64,000 nt of DNA from Polymorphospora lycopeni (GCF_042237075.1 NZ_JBCGDC010000030.1:1-64000); one strand, 5' to 3'. Counted from the first letter of the stretch, positions 16,861 through 25,868 are shown. Translations and numbers: made by a program. The notes: generated by a model from the sequence alone, not told the origin.

Positions 16861-16950
16861 GGCGACCGTGCGGTATCTTTTCTCACACCGAGCCTCTAGG
16901 GGCTCTCCAAGTCGACTCGCCGCCGCGGGTCTCGCCGCGGCGGGATAAGG

Positions 16951-18159
16951 ATGATGACGGACGTGTTGGGCGTATGGCCGGAAAACCCGCACCAGGCCCG
17001 GGTGCTTCGCCTGTTGCGTGACGACGGCCCGGCGTCCCGTGCCGAACTGGGCGAGGCGGTGGAGCTGTCCCGTTCCAAGGCGGCCACCGAGATCGACCGG
17101 CTCATCGAGCGGGGCCTGGTCGAGACGGTCGGCCCGGCCGCCTCCCGTGGCGGCCGGCGGTCGTCGATCGTCCGGATCGCCGGGGGAACCCGGTTCCTCA
17201 GCGTGAGCATCGGCGCGACCAGCATCGAGGTCGCGATCACCGACGGCGAGCTGCGGGTCATCTCCCGGATCACCGAGCACACCGAACTGCGCCGCGGGCC
17301 GACCGCCGTCATCGGGCAGGCCCTCGAACTCGTCAGCAAGCTGCGCGCCGACTCGGGCACCACCCGCTTCACCGGTGCCGGGATCGGCATCCCCGGCCCG
17401 GTCAGCTTCCACGAGGGGATTCCGGTGTCGCCGCCGTTCATGCCCGGTTGGCACCGCTTCCCCGTACGCGAGATGTTCAGCACCGAACTCGGCTGCCCGG
17501 TCCTGGTCGACAACGACGTGAACATCATGGCACTCGGTGAAAAGCACGCCGGGATCGCGAAGTCCTTCGACGACTTCCTCTTCGTCAAGATCGGCGCCGG
17601 CATCGGGGCCGGGATCGTCGTCGCCGGGTCCGTCTACCGGGGCGCCAACGGCTGTGCCGGCGACATCGGCCACACCGCGGTCGACGACAACGGCCCGCTG
17701 TGCGTCTGCGGCAACAGCGGCTGCCTGGAGGCCTACTTCGGCGGGGCGGCACTGACCCGCGACGCGCTGGCCGCCGCCCGTTCCGGGCGCTCCGACCAGC
17801 TCGCCGAACAGCTCGCCGAGGCCGGCACGCTGACCGCCCTCGACGTCGCGCACGCGGCGGCGGCCGGTGACCCGGTCGCGATCGGCATGGTGCGCGACGG
17901 TGGCCGGCGGGTCGGCAAGGTGCTCGCCAGCCTGGTCAGCTTCTTCAACCCCGGCATGATCGTCATCGGCGGTGGGCTCGCCGGCATCGGGCACGCGCTG
18001 CTCGCCGAGATCCGGGGCGTGGTCTACCGCTCGTCGCTGCCGCTGGCGACCGGCGCCATGCCGATCGTGCTCTCCGAGATGGGCGACCAGGCCGGCCTGG
18101 TCGGCGCCACCCGGATGATCAGCGACCACGTGTTCACCGCCGCCGACGCGCCGGGCTGA
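16951..18159 (+). CDS. ROK-family transcriptional regulator (ROK2)
   Basis: 402 residues; ATG at 16951, with a second ATG next to it (16954) after GGATAAGG. An N-terminal winged HTH (VLRLLRDDGPASRAELGEAVELSRSK) is followed by a ROK domain: VSIGATSIEVAI, GIGIPGPVSF, DNDVNIMALGEKHAGI, zinc motif CVCGNSGCLE. It aligns with ROK1 (10583-11761) through most of its length, including VSPPxMPGW and FPVRE blocks, so the two are paralogues. It is transcribed away from the DrrA-like exporter and could control it, itself, or the carbohydrate locus. A palindromic repeat directly after the stop probably terminates it. Confidence 0.88.
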   Translation: MMTDVLGVWPENPHQARVLRLLRDDGPASRAELGEAVELSRSKAATEIDRLIERGLVETVGPAASRGGRRSSIVRIAGGTRFLSVSIGATSIEVAITDGELRVISRITEHTELRRGPTAVIGQALELVSKLRADSGTTRFTGAGIGIPGPVSFHEGIPVSPPFMPGWHRFPVREMFSTELGCPVLVDNDVNIMALGEKHAGIAKSFDDFLFVKIGAGIGAGIVVAGSVYRGANGCAGDIGHTAVDDNGPLCVCGNSGCLEAYFGGAALTRDALAAARSGRSDQLAEQLAEAGTLTALDVAHAAAAGDPVAIGMVRDGGRRVGKVLASLVSFFNPGMIVIGGGLAGIGHALLAEIRGVVYRSSLPLATGAMPIVLSEMGDQAGLVGATRMISDHVFTAADAPG

Positions 18160-18164
18160 CCACC

Positions 18165-18246
18165 CCAAGATCCCCGTGATCAGGGATCGGGTCGCGCATG
18201 TCGCCGGCGGGTCGCGCTTCCCCGCCCCTGATCACCGGGATCTTGG
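18165..18246. repeat. Dispersed GTGATCAGGG palindrome, copy 1 (likely terminator of ROK2)
   Basis: 21-nt arms at 18165-18185 (CCAAGATCCC-CGTGATCAGGG) and 18226-18246 pair with one mismatch around a 40-nt interior containing GTCGCGCATGTCGCCGGC. Copies 2-4 are at 34794-34869, 49756-49813 and 52383-52445. It begins 6 bp after the ROK2 stop. Confidence 0.75.
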
Positions 18247-18305
18247 CGCACTCGTAACTTCGAGCTTCTTCGATGTTCATCGAAACTCGATTAAGATCGT
18301 CAGGC

Positions 18306-19490
18306 ATGAATGCCACAGCTAGCGCGCGGTCGAGGCCGCGACAGCTCATCCTGGCCGCGGCTCTCGTCCTCGCGGTCGGCCTACCGGTCGGGGTGGTGTC
18401 GACCGCGGCGTCGGCGGCATCCGGCATCACCGTCGCGGCGGCCATCGCCGCCCAGGACGGCCGGACGGCGACGGTCACCGGCTACGTCGTCGGCGAGCCG
18501 ACGGCCACCAACACGGTCCGGCGCTCCGCGTTCACCGGCGACACCGCCATCGCCATCGCCGACTCCGCCGCCGAGACCGCCACCGGCCGGATGCTCTACG
18601 TCCAGGTCACCGCGGCCTACCGCGGCGCCTTCGGGCTGCGCACCAACCCGGGCACGCTCGGCTCGACGGTCACCGTCACCGGCACGCTGACCGCGTACTT
18701 CAGCCACGCCGGCCTGAAGAACCCGACCGCGTTCACCCGCGGCGGCACGACCCCCACGCCCTCCCCGACCGCCACCCCCGGACCGACCCCGACCGGCAAC
18801 CCCGGCTCGACGTACTACGCCAGCGCCATCGGCAAGACGGGGCCGGCCCTGCGCAGCTCGCTGCACAGCATCATCAAGGTGCAGACCAGACTGTCGTACG
18901 CGCAGGTGTGGGACGCGCTGAAGCAGACCGACCAGGATCCGAACAACGCCAACAACGTGCTCCTGCTCTACTCCGGCACGTCGCGGAGCAAGAACAGCAA
19001 CGGCGGCAGCACCGGCAACTGGAACCGCGAGCATGTCTGGGCGCAGTCGCACGGCAACTTCGGCACCTCGGCCGGGCCGGGCACCGACGTGCACCACCTG
19101 CGCGCGACCGACGTCACGGTCAACTCGACCCGGGGCAACAAGGACTTCGACAACGGCGGCAACCCGGTCAGCAGCGCCCCGGGCAACTACACCGACAGTG
19201 ACTCGTGGGAGCCGCGCGACGCGGACAAGGGCGACGTCGCCCGGATGCTCTTCTACATGGCGATCCGCTACGAGGGCAACGACGGCTGGCCCAACCTGGA
19301 GGTCAACGAGTCCACCAGCAACGGCAGCTCGCCCTACCACGGCAAGCTCTCCGTGCTGAAGCAGTGGCACCAGCAGGACCCGCCGGACGCCTTCGAGCGT
19401 CGCCGCAACCAGGTCATCTTCGACAACTGGCAGGGCAACCGCAATCCGTTCGTCGACCACCCGGAGTGGGTCTCGGCGATCTGGGGCTGA
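18306..19490 (+). CDS. Secreted endonuclease I (NucM-like) with N-terminal OB-fold-like domain
   Basis: 394 residues from ATG 18306. A Sec signal peptide (LILAAALVLAVGLPVGVVSTAASA) precedes a domain of about 100 residues resembling the YhcR/DUF6359-type OB fold (ITVAAAIAAQDGRTATVTGYVVG). A Thr/Pro linker (TPTPSPTATPGPTPTG) leads to the nuclease domain with NWNREHVWAQSHG, TDVHHLRATDVTVNSTRGNKDF and the closing FERRRNQVIFDNWQGNRNPFVDHPEW. The REHVW...DVHHL set is the metal/catalytic signature of endonuclease I/NucM enzymes, which cut DNA and RNA without sequence specificity. It probably serves nutrient scavenging or eDNA removal. It stands alone. Confidence 0.9.
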   Translation: MNATASARSRPRQLILAAALVLAVGLPVGVVSTAASAASGITVAAAIAAQDGRTATVTGYVVGEPTATNTVRRSAFTGDTAIAIADSAAETATGRMLYVQVTAAYRGAFGLRTNPGTLGSTVTVTGTLTAYFSHAGLKNPTAFTRGGTTPTPSPTATPGPTPTGNPGSTYYASAIGKTGPALRSSLHSIIKVQTRLSYAQVWDALKQTDQDPNNANNVLLLYSGTSRSKNSNGGSTGNWNREHVWAQSHGNFGTSAGPGTDVHHLRATDVTVNSTRGNKDFDNGGNPVSSAPGNYTDSDSWEPRDADKGDVARMLFYMAIRYEGNDGWPNLEVNESTSNGSSPYHGKLSVLKQWHQQDPPDAFERRRNQVIFDNWQGNRNPFVDHPEWVSAIWG

Positions 19491-19496
19491 CCCACC

Positions 19497-19533
19497 CGGC
19501 GGGTGTCGCGGCCGCCGGTCGCGGCACCCGCCG
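19497..19533. terminator. Bidirectional hairpin between convergent genes
   Basis: 14-bp stem CGGCGGGTGTCGCG (19497-19510) / CGCGGCACCCGCCG (19520-19533) with one G-T pair and a 9-nt loop, placed between the endonuclease stop and the stop of the minus-strand PH-like gene. Confidence 0.65.
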
Positions 19534-19568
19534 CCCCGCACCGGGTCGCGCGAACGCGGCCCACCGCG

Positions 19569-20099
19569 TCACAGGTCGGACGGCGTGCTCTCCCGCTGGA
19601 ACCGCTCGACGAGTTCGACCGTCGCGGCGCGGATCTCCTCGTCGTCGTACGCGGTCCCGGGGTCGTAGCGGACCGCCCAGCTCAGCCCGTCGACCCCGCC
19701 GACCCGGCGGGCGACGATCCGCACTCCCCCACCGGGCAGCGGATGGTGCACGGTGTGCGCGACCGACCCGGTGACCCGGGTACGCACCTGGTGCGGCACG
19801 TCGCCCGGGTCGAGCAGCAGATAGGACTCGGCCGGCCGGTCGGCGACCACGGCGTACTCGTCGTGCACCCGCAGCACCTCGGCCGGGGTGACGGTCAGCT
19901 CCCGGCCCGACCAGACCGCCTTGTGGATCTCGTGCCAGGGCAGCCGGCCGGACCGGCCCGGCAACCACAGCCCCCGGTTGGTCAACACGACCACGTCGTC
20001 ACCGGAGCCGGCCGGGGACCAGTCGAGGACCCGCTCCTCGGGGTCGAGGGCCGGGCGCCGGTCGGCGGGCAGCTTCGGCCGGCGGCGGAACAGACGCAT
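19569..20099 (-). CDS. Conserved hypothetical protein (PH-like fold) downstream of dnaG
   Basis: 176 residues. It starts one base after the dnaG stop (ATG 20099), so the two are co-transcribed. The sequence (LDWSPAGSGDDVVVLTNRGLWLPG, LPWHEIHKAVWSGRELTVTP, YLLLDPGDVPHQVRTRVTGSVAHTVHHPL) has the beta-rich pattern of small PH-like proteins conserved beside actinobacterial dnaG. There is no signal peptide, membrane segment or catalytic motif. Function unknown; the constant neighbourhood hints at a link with replication or simply a shared promoter. Confidence 0.75.
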   Translation of the reverse strand: MRLFRRRPKLPADRRPALDPEERVLDWSPAGSGDDVVVLTNRGLWLPGRSGRLPWHEIHKAVWSGRELTVTPAEVLRVHDEYAVVADRPAESYLLLDPGDVPHQVRTRVTGSVAHTVHHPLPGGGVRIVARRVGGVDGLSWAVRYDPGTAYDDEEIRAATVELVERFQRESTPSDL

Positions 20100-20100
20100 G

Positions 20101-21954
20101 TCACAAACCTCCCACGGCCTGCTCGCGCAGGGCCCGCGCGTGCTGCTCCAGCGGTACCAGGGCGCCGACCATCGCCAGGTATTCGTCCTTGTGCGCGACC
20201 GGATTGATCCGCTGGATCTTCGACTTCAGCTCGCGGATCCGGGCGGTGACCGAACCGAGCTGGATCTGGGCCAGGGTCACCGACACGTAGCCCGGGTCGG
20301 GCTCCCGGTCGATCCGCAGCGGCTCGACCGCCAACTCCCCGACCAGGGCGCGGCCCATCAGGTCCGCGCAGGCGTCGCGGACCCGCTCGATCCAGACCGC
20401 GCCGCTGACCGCGGCGGTGGCCCCGCCGGCCTCGGCCACCGCCGCCCGGACCGCCACGTGCACCGGATGCCGGTAGGCGTCCTCGCCGACCGCGTCGAAC
20501 ATCGGCCCGGCGAGCACCGGCACCTGGAGTGCGAGCTTGAGCGCCTCGCGTTCGACCAGCGACTGCGGGCTGTCCAGCACCGGCTCGGTCCGCTTCGGCC
20601 GGACCGGCGCCGCGGCCCCCGGATCCGAGCCGGCGGCCAGCACCGCCCGCTGCACCGGCTCGATCTCCATGCCGAGGTCCAGGGCCAGCTTGCGGACGTA
20701 CTCGGGGCGTTTGTCGCGGTCCTTGAGCTTGGCCACCAGCGGCGCGGCGCGGCGCATCGCCTCGACCCGGCCGTCGACGGTGTCCAGGTCGTAGCGGGCC
20801 AGGACCTGGCGCAGCGCGAAGTCGACCAGCGGCTCACGGCGCGCGACCAGGTCACGGACCGCGAGGTCGCCCTTTGCCAGCCGCAGGTCGCACGGGTCCA
20901 TGTTGTCGGGCGAGACCGCGATGAACGTACGGCCGACGAAGCGCTGGTCCTCCTCGAAGGCGCGCAGCGCCGCCTTCTGCCCGGCCGCGTCGCCGTCGAA
21001 GGTGAAGATGATCTCGCCGGTGACCTCGTCGCTGTCCATCAGCAGCCGGCGCAGGACCCCGATGTGGTCGACGCCGAACGCCGTGCCGCAGGTCGCCACG
21101 GCCGTCGTCACGCCGGCCAGGTGGCAGGCCATCACGTCGGTGTAGCCCTCGACGATGACCGCCCGTCCCTGCTTGGCGATCTCCCGCTTGGCCTGGTCGA
21201 TGCCGTACAGGACGTGGGACTTCTTGTAGATCGGCGTCTCGGGGGTGTTGAGGTATTTCGGGCCGTCGTCGGTGTCGAAGAGCTTGCGGGCGCCGAACCC
21301 GATCACGTCGCCGGTCAGCTCCCGGATCGGCCAGAGCAGCCGGCGGCGGAACCGGTCGATCAGCGAGCCGGACCGTGACTCGCGGGACAGCCCGGCGGTG
21401 ACCAGTTCCGGACCGGTGAAGCCCTTCTGCCGCAGGTGCTTGGTCAGGTGGTCCCACGCGTCGGGGGCGAAGCCGCACCCGTAGCGCTCGGCGGCGGCCC
21501 GGTCGAAGCCGCGCTCGGCCAGGAACTCCCGCGCCAACCGGGCGCCGGGGGTGCCGAGCTGCCCGGTGTAGAACTCGACCGCGGCGGCGTGCGCGGCCAC
21601 CAGCCGCTGCCGCTGGCCGGGCTGCTGGCGGGTCGGCGACGGGCCGGTCTCGTCGTACCGCAACTGGATGCCGGCGCGATCGGCGAGCCGCTCGACCGAC
21701 TCGACGAACGTCAGGTGCTCGGCGTCCATCAGGAACTTGATCGCGTCGCCGCCGGCGCCGCAGCCGTGACAGAAGTAGACGTTGCGGGCCGGGGCCACGG
21801 TGAACGACGGCGTCTTCTCGTCGTGGAACGGGCACAACCCCTTGAGGTTGCCGCCGCCGGCCGAGCGCAGCGTCACCCGGTCGGAGATCACCTCGGCGAT
21901 GGAGGTGCGCTCGCGGACCAGCGCGATGTCCTCGTCCCGGATCCGGCCAGCCAT
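20101..21954 (-). CDS. dnaG: DNA primase
   Basis: 617 residues. It makes RNA primers for the replication fork together with the DnaB helicase. The N-terminal CHC2 zinc finger is intact (CPFHDEKTPSF...YFCHGCGAGGDAI, residues about 41-70). The catalytic core contains RFRRRLLWPIRELTGDVIGFGARKL and the TOPRIM motifs VIVEGYTDVMACHLAG and TFDGDAAGQKAALRA. The C-terminal third is divergent, as expected for the helicase-binding domain. The start ATG 21954 gives MAGRIRDEDIALVRERTSI, the canonical N-terminus. It lies 80 bp downstream of dgt, an order also found in mycobacteria, and is followed at once by the PH-like gene. Confidence 0.97.
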   Translation of the reverse strand: MAGRIRDEDIALVRERTSIAEVISDRVTLRSAGGGNLKGLCPFHDEKTPSFTVAPARNVYFCHGCGAGGDAIKFLMDAEHLTFVESVERLADRAGIQLRYDETGPSPTRQQPGQRQRLVAAHAAAVEFYTGQLGTPGARLAREFLAERGFDRAAAERYGCGFAPDAWDHLTKHLRQKGFTGPELVTAGLSRESRSGSLIDRFRRRLLWPIRELTGDVIGFGARKLFDTDDGPKYLNTPETPIYKKSHVLYGIDQAKREIAKQGRAVIVEGYTDVMACHLAGVTTAVATCGTAFGVDHIGVLRRLLMDSDEVTGEIIFTFDGDAAGQKAALRAFEEDQRFVGRTFIAVSPDNMDPCDLRLAKGDLAVRDLVARREPLVDFALRQVLARYDLDTVDGRVEAMRRAAPLVAKLKDRDKRPEYVRKLALDLGMEIEPVQRAVLAAGSDPGAAAPVRPKRTEPVLDSPQSLVEREALKLALQVPVLAGPMFDAVGEDAYRHPVHVAVRAAVAEAGGATAAVSGAVWIERVRDACADLMGRALVGELAVEPLRIDREPDPGYVSVTLAQIQLGSVTARIRELKSKIQRINPVAHKDEYLAMVGALVPLEQHARALREQAVGGL

Positions 21955-22034
21955 GCGGTGTCCACCCCCTCCGGGTACATCCTGCCCTGCCGCTCCGATT
22001 CGGGCCGGCGGGGGTCCCGCGGTCGCGGGTCGGG

Positions 22035-23267
22035 TCAGCCGGCGACGAGACGGCCGTGCCAGGCGACCGCCGCCGGGTCGGTGAGCGACGCCACCTGGTC
22101 GACGACCACCCGGAGCCGGGCCGGGTCGTCGGCCGCCGCCCGCCAGGACGCCGCGAACACCGGGTCCAGCCCGCCGGGCGCCCGGTCGAGGAGTGCCGCG
22201 ACCAGTTCGGCCAGGACGATCCGTTGCCGTTCATAGCGTTCCTCCGCCCCGGACCGGCGCATCACGTAGCGCAGCGCCATGCCCTTGAGCAGCGCGCAGC
22301 GGGCCCGGATCTCCCGGGGTACGACCAGGTCGGCGGCGTACCGGTGCAGCGGGCCGTCGCCGAAGGTCTCCTTGGTGGCGGTCACCGCGGCGTGCACGAA
22401 CCGGCCGGTCAGGGCGCTGGTCATCCGCTTGAGCGCGGCCTGTGCGCCGTGGCTGCCGTCGTATCCGGCCAGCGGCGCCAGCACCGGATCGGCGAGCAGG
22501 GCGAGCAGCACGGGGTCGAGGTCGGCCGCGGACTCGTCGGAGTAGACCGCCGCCACGTCGGCGCAGAGCGCGGCGCGTTCGTCGGCGTCGTCGAGCAGCG
22601 GCCGGACCGCCAGGTAGCCGCCGTGGATGCCGTCCTCGACGTCGTGTACCGAGTAGGCGACGTCGTCGGCCCAGTCCATCACCTGCGCCTCCAGGCAGCG
22701 CCGGGTGCCGTCCGGGGCGCCCCGGCGTACCCACTCGAAGACCTCGGTGTCGTCGGCGTACGCCCCGAACTTGCGCCGGCCGGCGCGGCGCGGCCACGGG
22801 TACTTGCAGGTCGCGTCGAGCGAGGCCCGGGTCAGGTTGAGGCCGGCCGGTCCGCCGCCGGGCCGCAGCGCCTTGGCCTCCAACCTGGTGAGTACGCGCA
22901 GCGTCTGCGCGTTGCCCTCGAAGCCTCCGCAGGCGCTGGCCACCGCGTCGAGCGCCGCCTCGCCGTTGTGCCCGAACGGCGGGTGGCCGAGGTCGTGGGC
23001 GAGGCCGGCCACGTCGACGACGTCGGCGTCGCAGCCGAGCCGGGCGCCCATCTCCCGGGCGATCTGCGCGACCTCCAGCGAGTGGGTGAGCCGGGTACGC
23101 AGGAAGTCGTCGGTGCCGGCGGTGTGCACCTGGGTCTTCGCGGCGAGCCGCCGGAACGCGGCCGAGTGCAGCACCCGGGCCCGGTCGCGCTCGTACGGGC
23201 TGCGGCCGTGGCCGGTGTCCTTCGGGGACTCGGGTGCCCAGCGCTCGGCGTCGGGTGGCGTCGTCAC
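22035..23267 (-). CDS. dgt: Deoxyguanosinetriphosphate triphosphohydrolase-like HD protein
   Basis: 410 residues, starting at GTG 23267 (VTTPPDAERWAPESP). The HD phosphohydrolase motif is visible: RTRLTHSLEVAQIAREMG, then VAGLAHDLGHPPFGHNGE, and a later conserved D in QVMDWADDVAYSVHDVEDG. These metal-binding His/Asp residues cleave dNTPs to deoxynucleosides plus triphosphate, tuning dNTP pools. The gene begins the dgt-dnaG-PH-like operon. A longer upstream frame would start at 23339 but lacks family similarity. It is divergent from the Roadblock gene with about 260 bp between them. Confidence 0.93.
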   Translation of the reverse strand: MTTPPDAERWAPESPKDTGHGRSPYERDRARVLHSAAFRRLAAKTQVHTAGTDDFLRTRLTHSLEVAQIAREMGARLGCDADVVDVAGLAHDLGHPPFGHNGEAALDAVASACGGFEGNAQTLRVLTRLEAKALRPGGGPAGLNLTRASLDATCKYPWPRRAGRRKFGAYADDTEVFEWVRRGAPDGTRRCLEAQVMDWADDVAYSVHDVEDGIHGGYLAVRPLLDDADERAALCADVAAVYSDESAADLDPVLLALLADPVLAPLAGYDGSHGAQAALKRMTSALTGRFVHAAVTATKETFGDGPLHRYAADLVVPREIRARCALLKGMALRYVMRRSGAEERYERQRIVLAELVAALLDRAPGGLDPVFAASWRAAADDPARLRVVVDQVASLTDPAAVAWHGRLVAG

Positions 23268-23528
23268 CGGACCATCGTGCCGCGCACGGTCGACCGGCTG
23301 GCGTACGGGGTGTCGTACGCAACCTTTCCTCCGCAACACCCGAACAGCCGATAGTTGCGGACTAATAGCTGACCGTCACCACACTCCCCAAGAATCACAG
23401 CGTGGGGTAGCGTGCCGGGAGCACAAAGTAACCGGCTGGCGAACCTCAACGCGACCCCACATCCGCGCGCCGCCCCGACCGAGCGGTACCCGTCCGCCCC
23501 GAGGCAACCGTAGGAAAGAAGGACATCC

Positions 23529-24005
23529 GTGGACGCTGACGTCGCGATCAAGGCCGAGATAAACGCGCTGCGGCGGCGCCTGCCCGACGTGTCCGGCACC
23601 GTGCTCGCCGGCCTCGACGGCATGCTCATCGCCAGCGACGTGACCGGCATCGAACCGTCGAGCCTGGCCGCCCTGTCCGCCGCCCATCTCGGCCTCGGCC
23701 AGCGGTTCGCGCTGACCGCCGGGCTCGGCACCCTGCACGAGACGGTCCTGCAGGGCACCGACGGTTACGTGATCGTCTACGCCGCCGGCAGCCGCGCGCT
23801 GCTGACCGTACTGACCACCGCCGACGTCAACCTGCCGCTGCTGCACCTCGACGCCCGCCAGCTCGCCGCCCGGCTGGGCACGATGATCGAGCGGGCCAGC
23901 GCCGCGGCGTCGGCGACCCCGGTGCCGCGCCGCGGCGGCCTCGGCAACGGCTCGACGCCGCTGGCCGTACGCACCCCGATGGCGACCCTGCCCGGCCGTC
24001 GCTGA
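23529..24005 (+). CDS. Roadblock/LC7-domain protein
   Basis: 158 residues from GTG 23529, with AGAAGGACATCC as ribosome site. Residues about 5-115 match the Roadblock/LC7 (MglB-like) fold: INALRRRLPDVSGTVLAGLDGMLIASD, LGTLHETVLQGTDGYVIVYAAGSRALLTVLT. In actinomycetes such proteins usually work with a small Ras-like GTPase and a histidine kinase in cvn-type conservons. Here no GTPase or kinase partner is adjacent, so it stands alone; the C-terminal 40 residues are low-complexity. It is divergent from dgt. Confidence 0.82.
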   Translation: MDADVAIKAEINALRRRLPDVSGTVLAGLDGMLIASDVTGIEPSSLAALSAAHLGLGQRFALTAGLGTLHETVLQGTDGYVIVYAAGSRALLTVLTTADVNLPLLHLDARQLAARLGTMIERASAAASATPVPRRGGLGNGSTPLAVRTPMATLPGRR

Positions 24006-24006
24006 G

Positions 24007-24055
24007 CCGGCCGCTGCACCCACGCCCGGCCGCTGCACCCACGCCCGGCCGCCGG
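24007..24055. repeat. 19-bp tandem repeat after the Roadblock gene
   Basis: CCGGCCGCTGCACCCACGC occurs at 24007-24025 and 24026-24044, with a partial third copy to 24055, filling the gap between the Roadblock stop and the convergent lipase gene. It is probably a slippage product. Confidence 0.7.
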
Positions 24056-24069
24056 CACCTGGGGACCGG

Positions 24070-25860
24070 TCAGGGGTGCAGAAGCCGACCGGTCCAGGTG
24101 ACGAGGTCGGAGATCAGCGGTGAGTCGGCGGCGACGAGGCCCATGTGGTCCCGGCCGGCGTAGGTGCGGTAGTCGACGCGCTGTCCGGCCGCCGCCAGCC
24201 CCGCGACGTAGCCGTCCTGGATCGCGAGGGTGACCAGCGGATCGCTCGCCCCCTGCGCGAGCAGGACCGGCATCTCGAAGGGTCCGGTCGGGGTGTTCTG
24301 CGCCAACCGCCGCCCGAGGCTGCCGCCGGTGGGGTCGCGGGCATAGATCGGCCGGTCCCGGTCGATCGACAACGCATCGAGCACGGATACGAACAACCCG
24401 GGCTCGGCCAGGCAACGGGTCGCCATCTCCCGCACCAGGATCCGCGCCGACGGGATGACGTAGTCGTCGAGGTCGACGTCCGGGTACGTCCGCGCGTACG
24501 CCTCGATGACGAACGACGCGAACACCGACCCGCCGCGTACCTGCGGCAGATGCCGGGTCAGCGCGAGCGTGTCGGCCGCCGGCGCCATCGCCGCCACCCC
24601 CGACAACGGCACGTCGGGCGCGTACGTCGGCTGGATCTGGGCCGTCCAGAGGGCGGCGTGCCCGCCCTGGGAGTGTCCCCAGACGACGGTCTCGGCGGCC
24701 AGGCGCAACTGGTCCAGTTGCCGGGCGGCCCGCACCGCGTCGAGGACCGCGCGGGCCTCGCCCTGACCGATCAGGTACGGCTGCGGCCCGGCGGTGCCGA
24801 GCCCGGTGTAGTCGGTGGCCACCAGCACCCGGCCCGGCCCGAGAATCCGGTCGAGGGCGGGCAACGCGCCCGCCGTGAAGGGGGACGGGAGCAGGCTCGG
24901 CGCGCAGTTGGCCGCGTAGCCGGTCGTACCGTGGGCCCAGGCGATGACCGGACGCGGCGTGGTCGCCGGGGCCGCCGGCGCCACGACGAGGCCGCTGGCC
25001 ACCGCCGGTACCCCGTCGTCGCGGGTGGTGGTGTAGAGGATCCGCCACGCCTTCGCGTCGGCCGGGACGTCCCGGCCGAACGGTTCGTGGCGCAACAGCA
25101 CGCCGGGCCGGTCCGGCCGGTCGTCCGGCGCGGTGTAGAAGCCGTCGACGACCGGCGAGCCGGCGTCGATCCGGCCGGTGATCACCAGGGCGGCCAGCGC
25201 GGCGGCCGCGGCCAGCCCGGCGCCGATCGACCGCGACCAGCGCCGTACGCCGGTGGCGGCGCGACCGGGCCGGGCCGGACCGGCACGGCCGACCCTCCGC
25301 CCGACGGCGGCCCAGACCTGGGCCAGGCCGAAGAGGACGGTGCGGGCGCCGAACAGCACCGCCACCACGAGCAGGGTGACGTCGGGCCAGGCCAGTGCCA
25401 GCACCCCGAAGCCGATGTCGGCCGCCCCGAACAGCACCGCCGCCAACCGTTCGTCGGGTGTGCCCCGCCACGCCTGCAGGCACTTCACCGCGCCGGACAC
25501 GAGAAGCGCGACCGCGACGACCCTGGGCAGCAGTTCGACCGCGGTGCCCACCCAGACGAGGACGGCCACGCCGAGGACGATCCAGCCGAGGCCGAGTGCC
25601 GCCGACGGTGCCGGGACCGGACCGTCCCGCCGGTGCGCGGTGAGGTCGGCGACACCGGACGCGAGACAGCTCAGGCCGACGTAGACCGCCAGCACGCCCA
25701 CCGCGCTGAGCGGCCGGGTCATCAGCAGCAGGCCGAGCCCGGCGGCACCCAGTCCCACCAGGGCGGAGACCCACCAGGGCAGCCGGGCGGCGATCCTCGG
25801 CAGGAACCGGGTCCGGCGCGCCAGGCGGTGGCGAAGCGACGATTCACCCACAACCCACAT
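24070..25860 (-). CDS. HdeD-like membrane domain fused to secretory-lipase-type alpha/beta hydrolase
   Basis: 596 residues. Residues about 30-180 form six hydrophobic helices of the HdeD/DUF308 type (WWVSALVGLGAAGLGLLLM, ALGLGWIVLGVAVLVWVG and others), and a seventh helix lies near 210-230. The C-terminal 350 residues are an alpha/beta hydrolase of the secretory lipase group: oxyanion HG in IAWAHGTTGY, nucleophile Ser397 in WGHSQGGH, probable Asp540 (GASDPLV) and His572 (GRDHMGL). If the last helix exits the membrane, the hydrolase would be extracellular and tethered. The start at 25860 lies only 8 bp from the ppdK terminator hairpin and has no ribosome site, so translation may be leaderless. 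Substrate unknown. Confidence 0.8.
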   Translation of the reverse strand: MWVVGESSLRHRLARRTRFLPRIAARLPWWVSALVGLGAAGLGLLLMTRPLSAVGVLAVYVGLSCLASGVADLTAHRRDGPVPAPSAALGLGWIVLGVAVLVWVGTAVELLPRVVAVALLVSGAVKCLQAWRGTPDERLAAVLFGAADIGFGVLALAWPDVTLLVVAVLFGARTVLFGLAQVWAAVGRRVGRAGPARPGRAATGVRRWSRSIGAGLAAAAALAALVITGRIDAGSPVVDGFYTAPDDRPDRPGVLLRHEPFGRDVPADAKAWRILYTTTRDDGVPAVASGLVVAPAAPATTPRPVIAWAHGTTGYAANCAPSLLPSPFTAGALPALDRILGPGRVLVATDYTGLGTAGPQPYLIGQGEARAVLDAVRAARQLDQLRLAAETVVWGHSQGGHAALWTAQIQPTYAPDVPLSGVAAMAPAADTLALTRHLPQVRGGSVFASFVIEAYARTYPDVDLDDYVIPSARILVREMATRCLAEPGLFVSVLDALSIDRDRPIYARDPTGGSLGRRLAQNTPTGPFEMPVLLAQGASDPLVTLAIQDGYVAGLAAAGQRVDYRTYAGRDHMGLVAADSPLISDLVTWTGRLLHP

Positions 25861-25868
25861 TTACCGTA

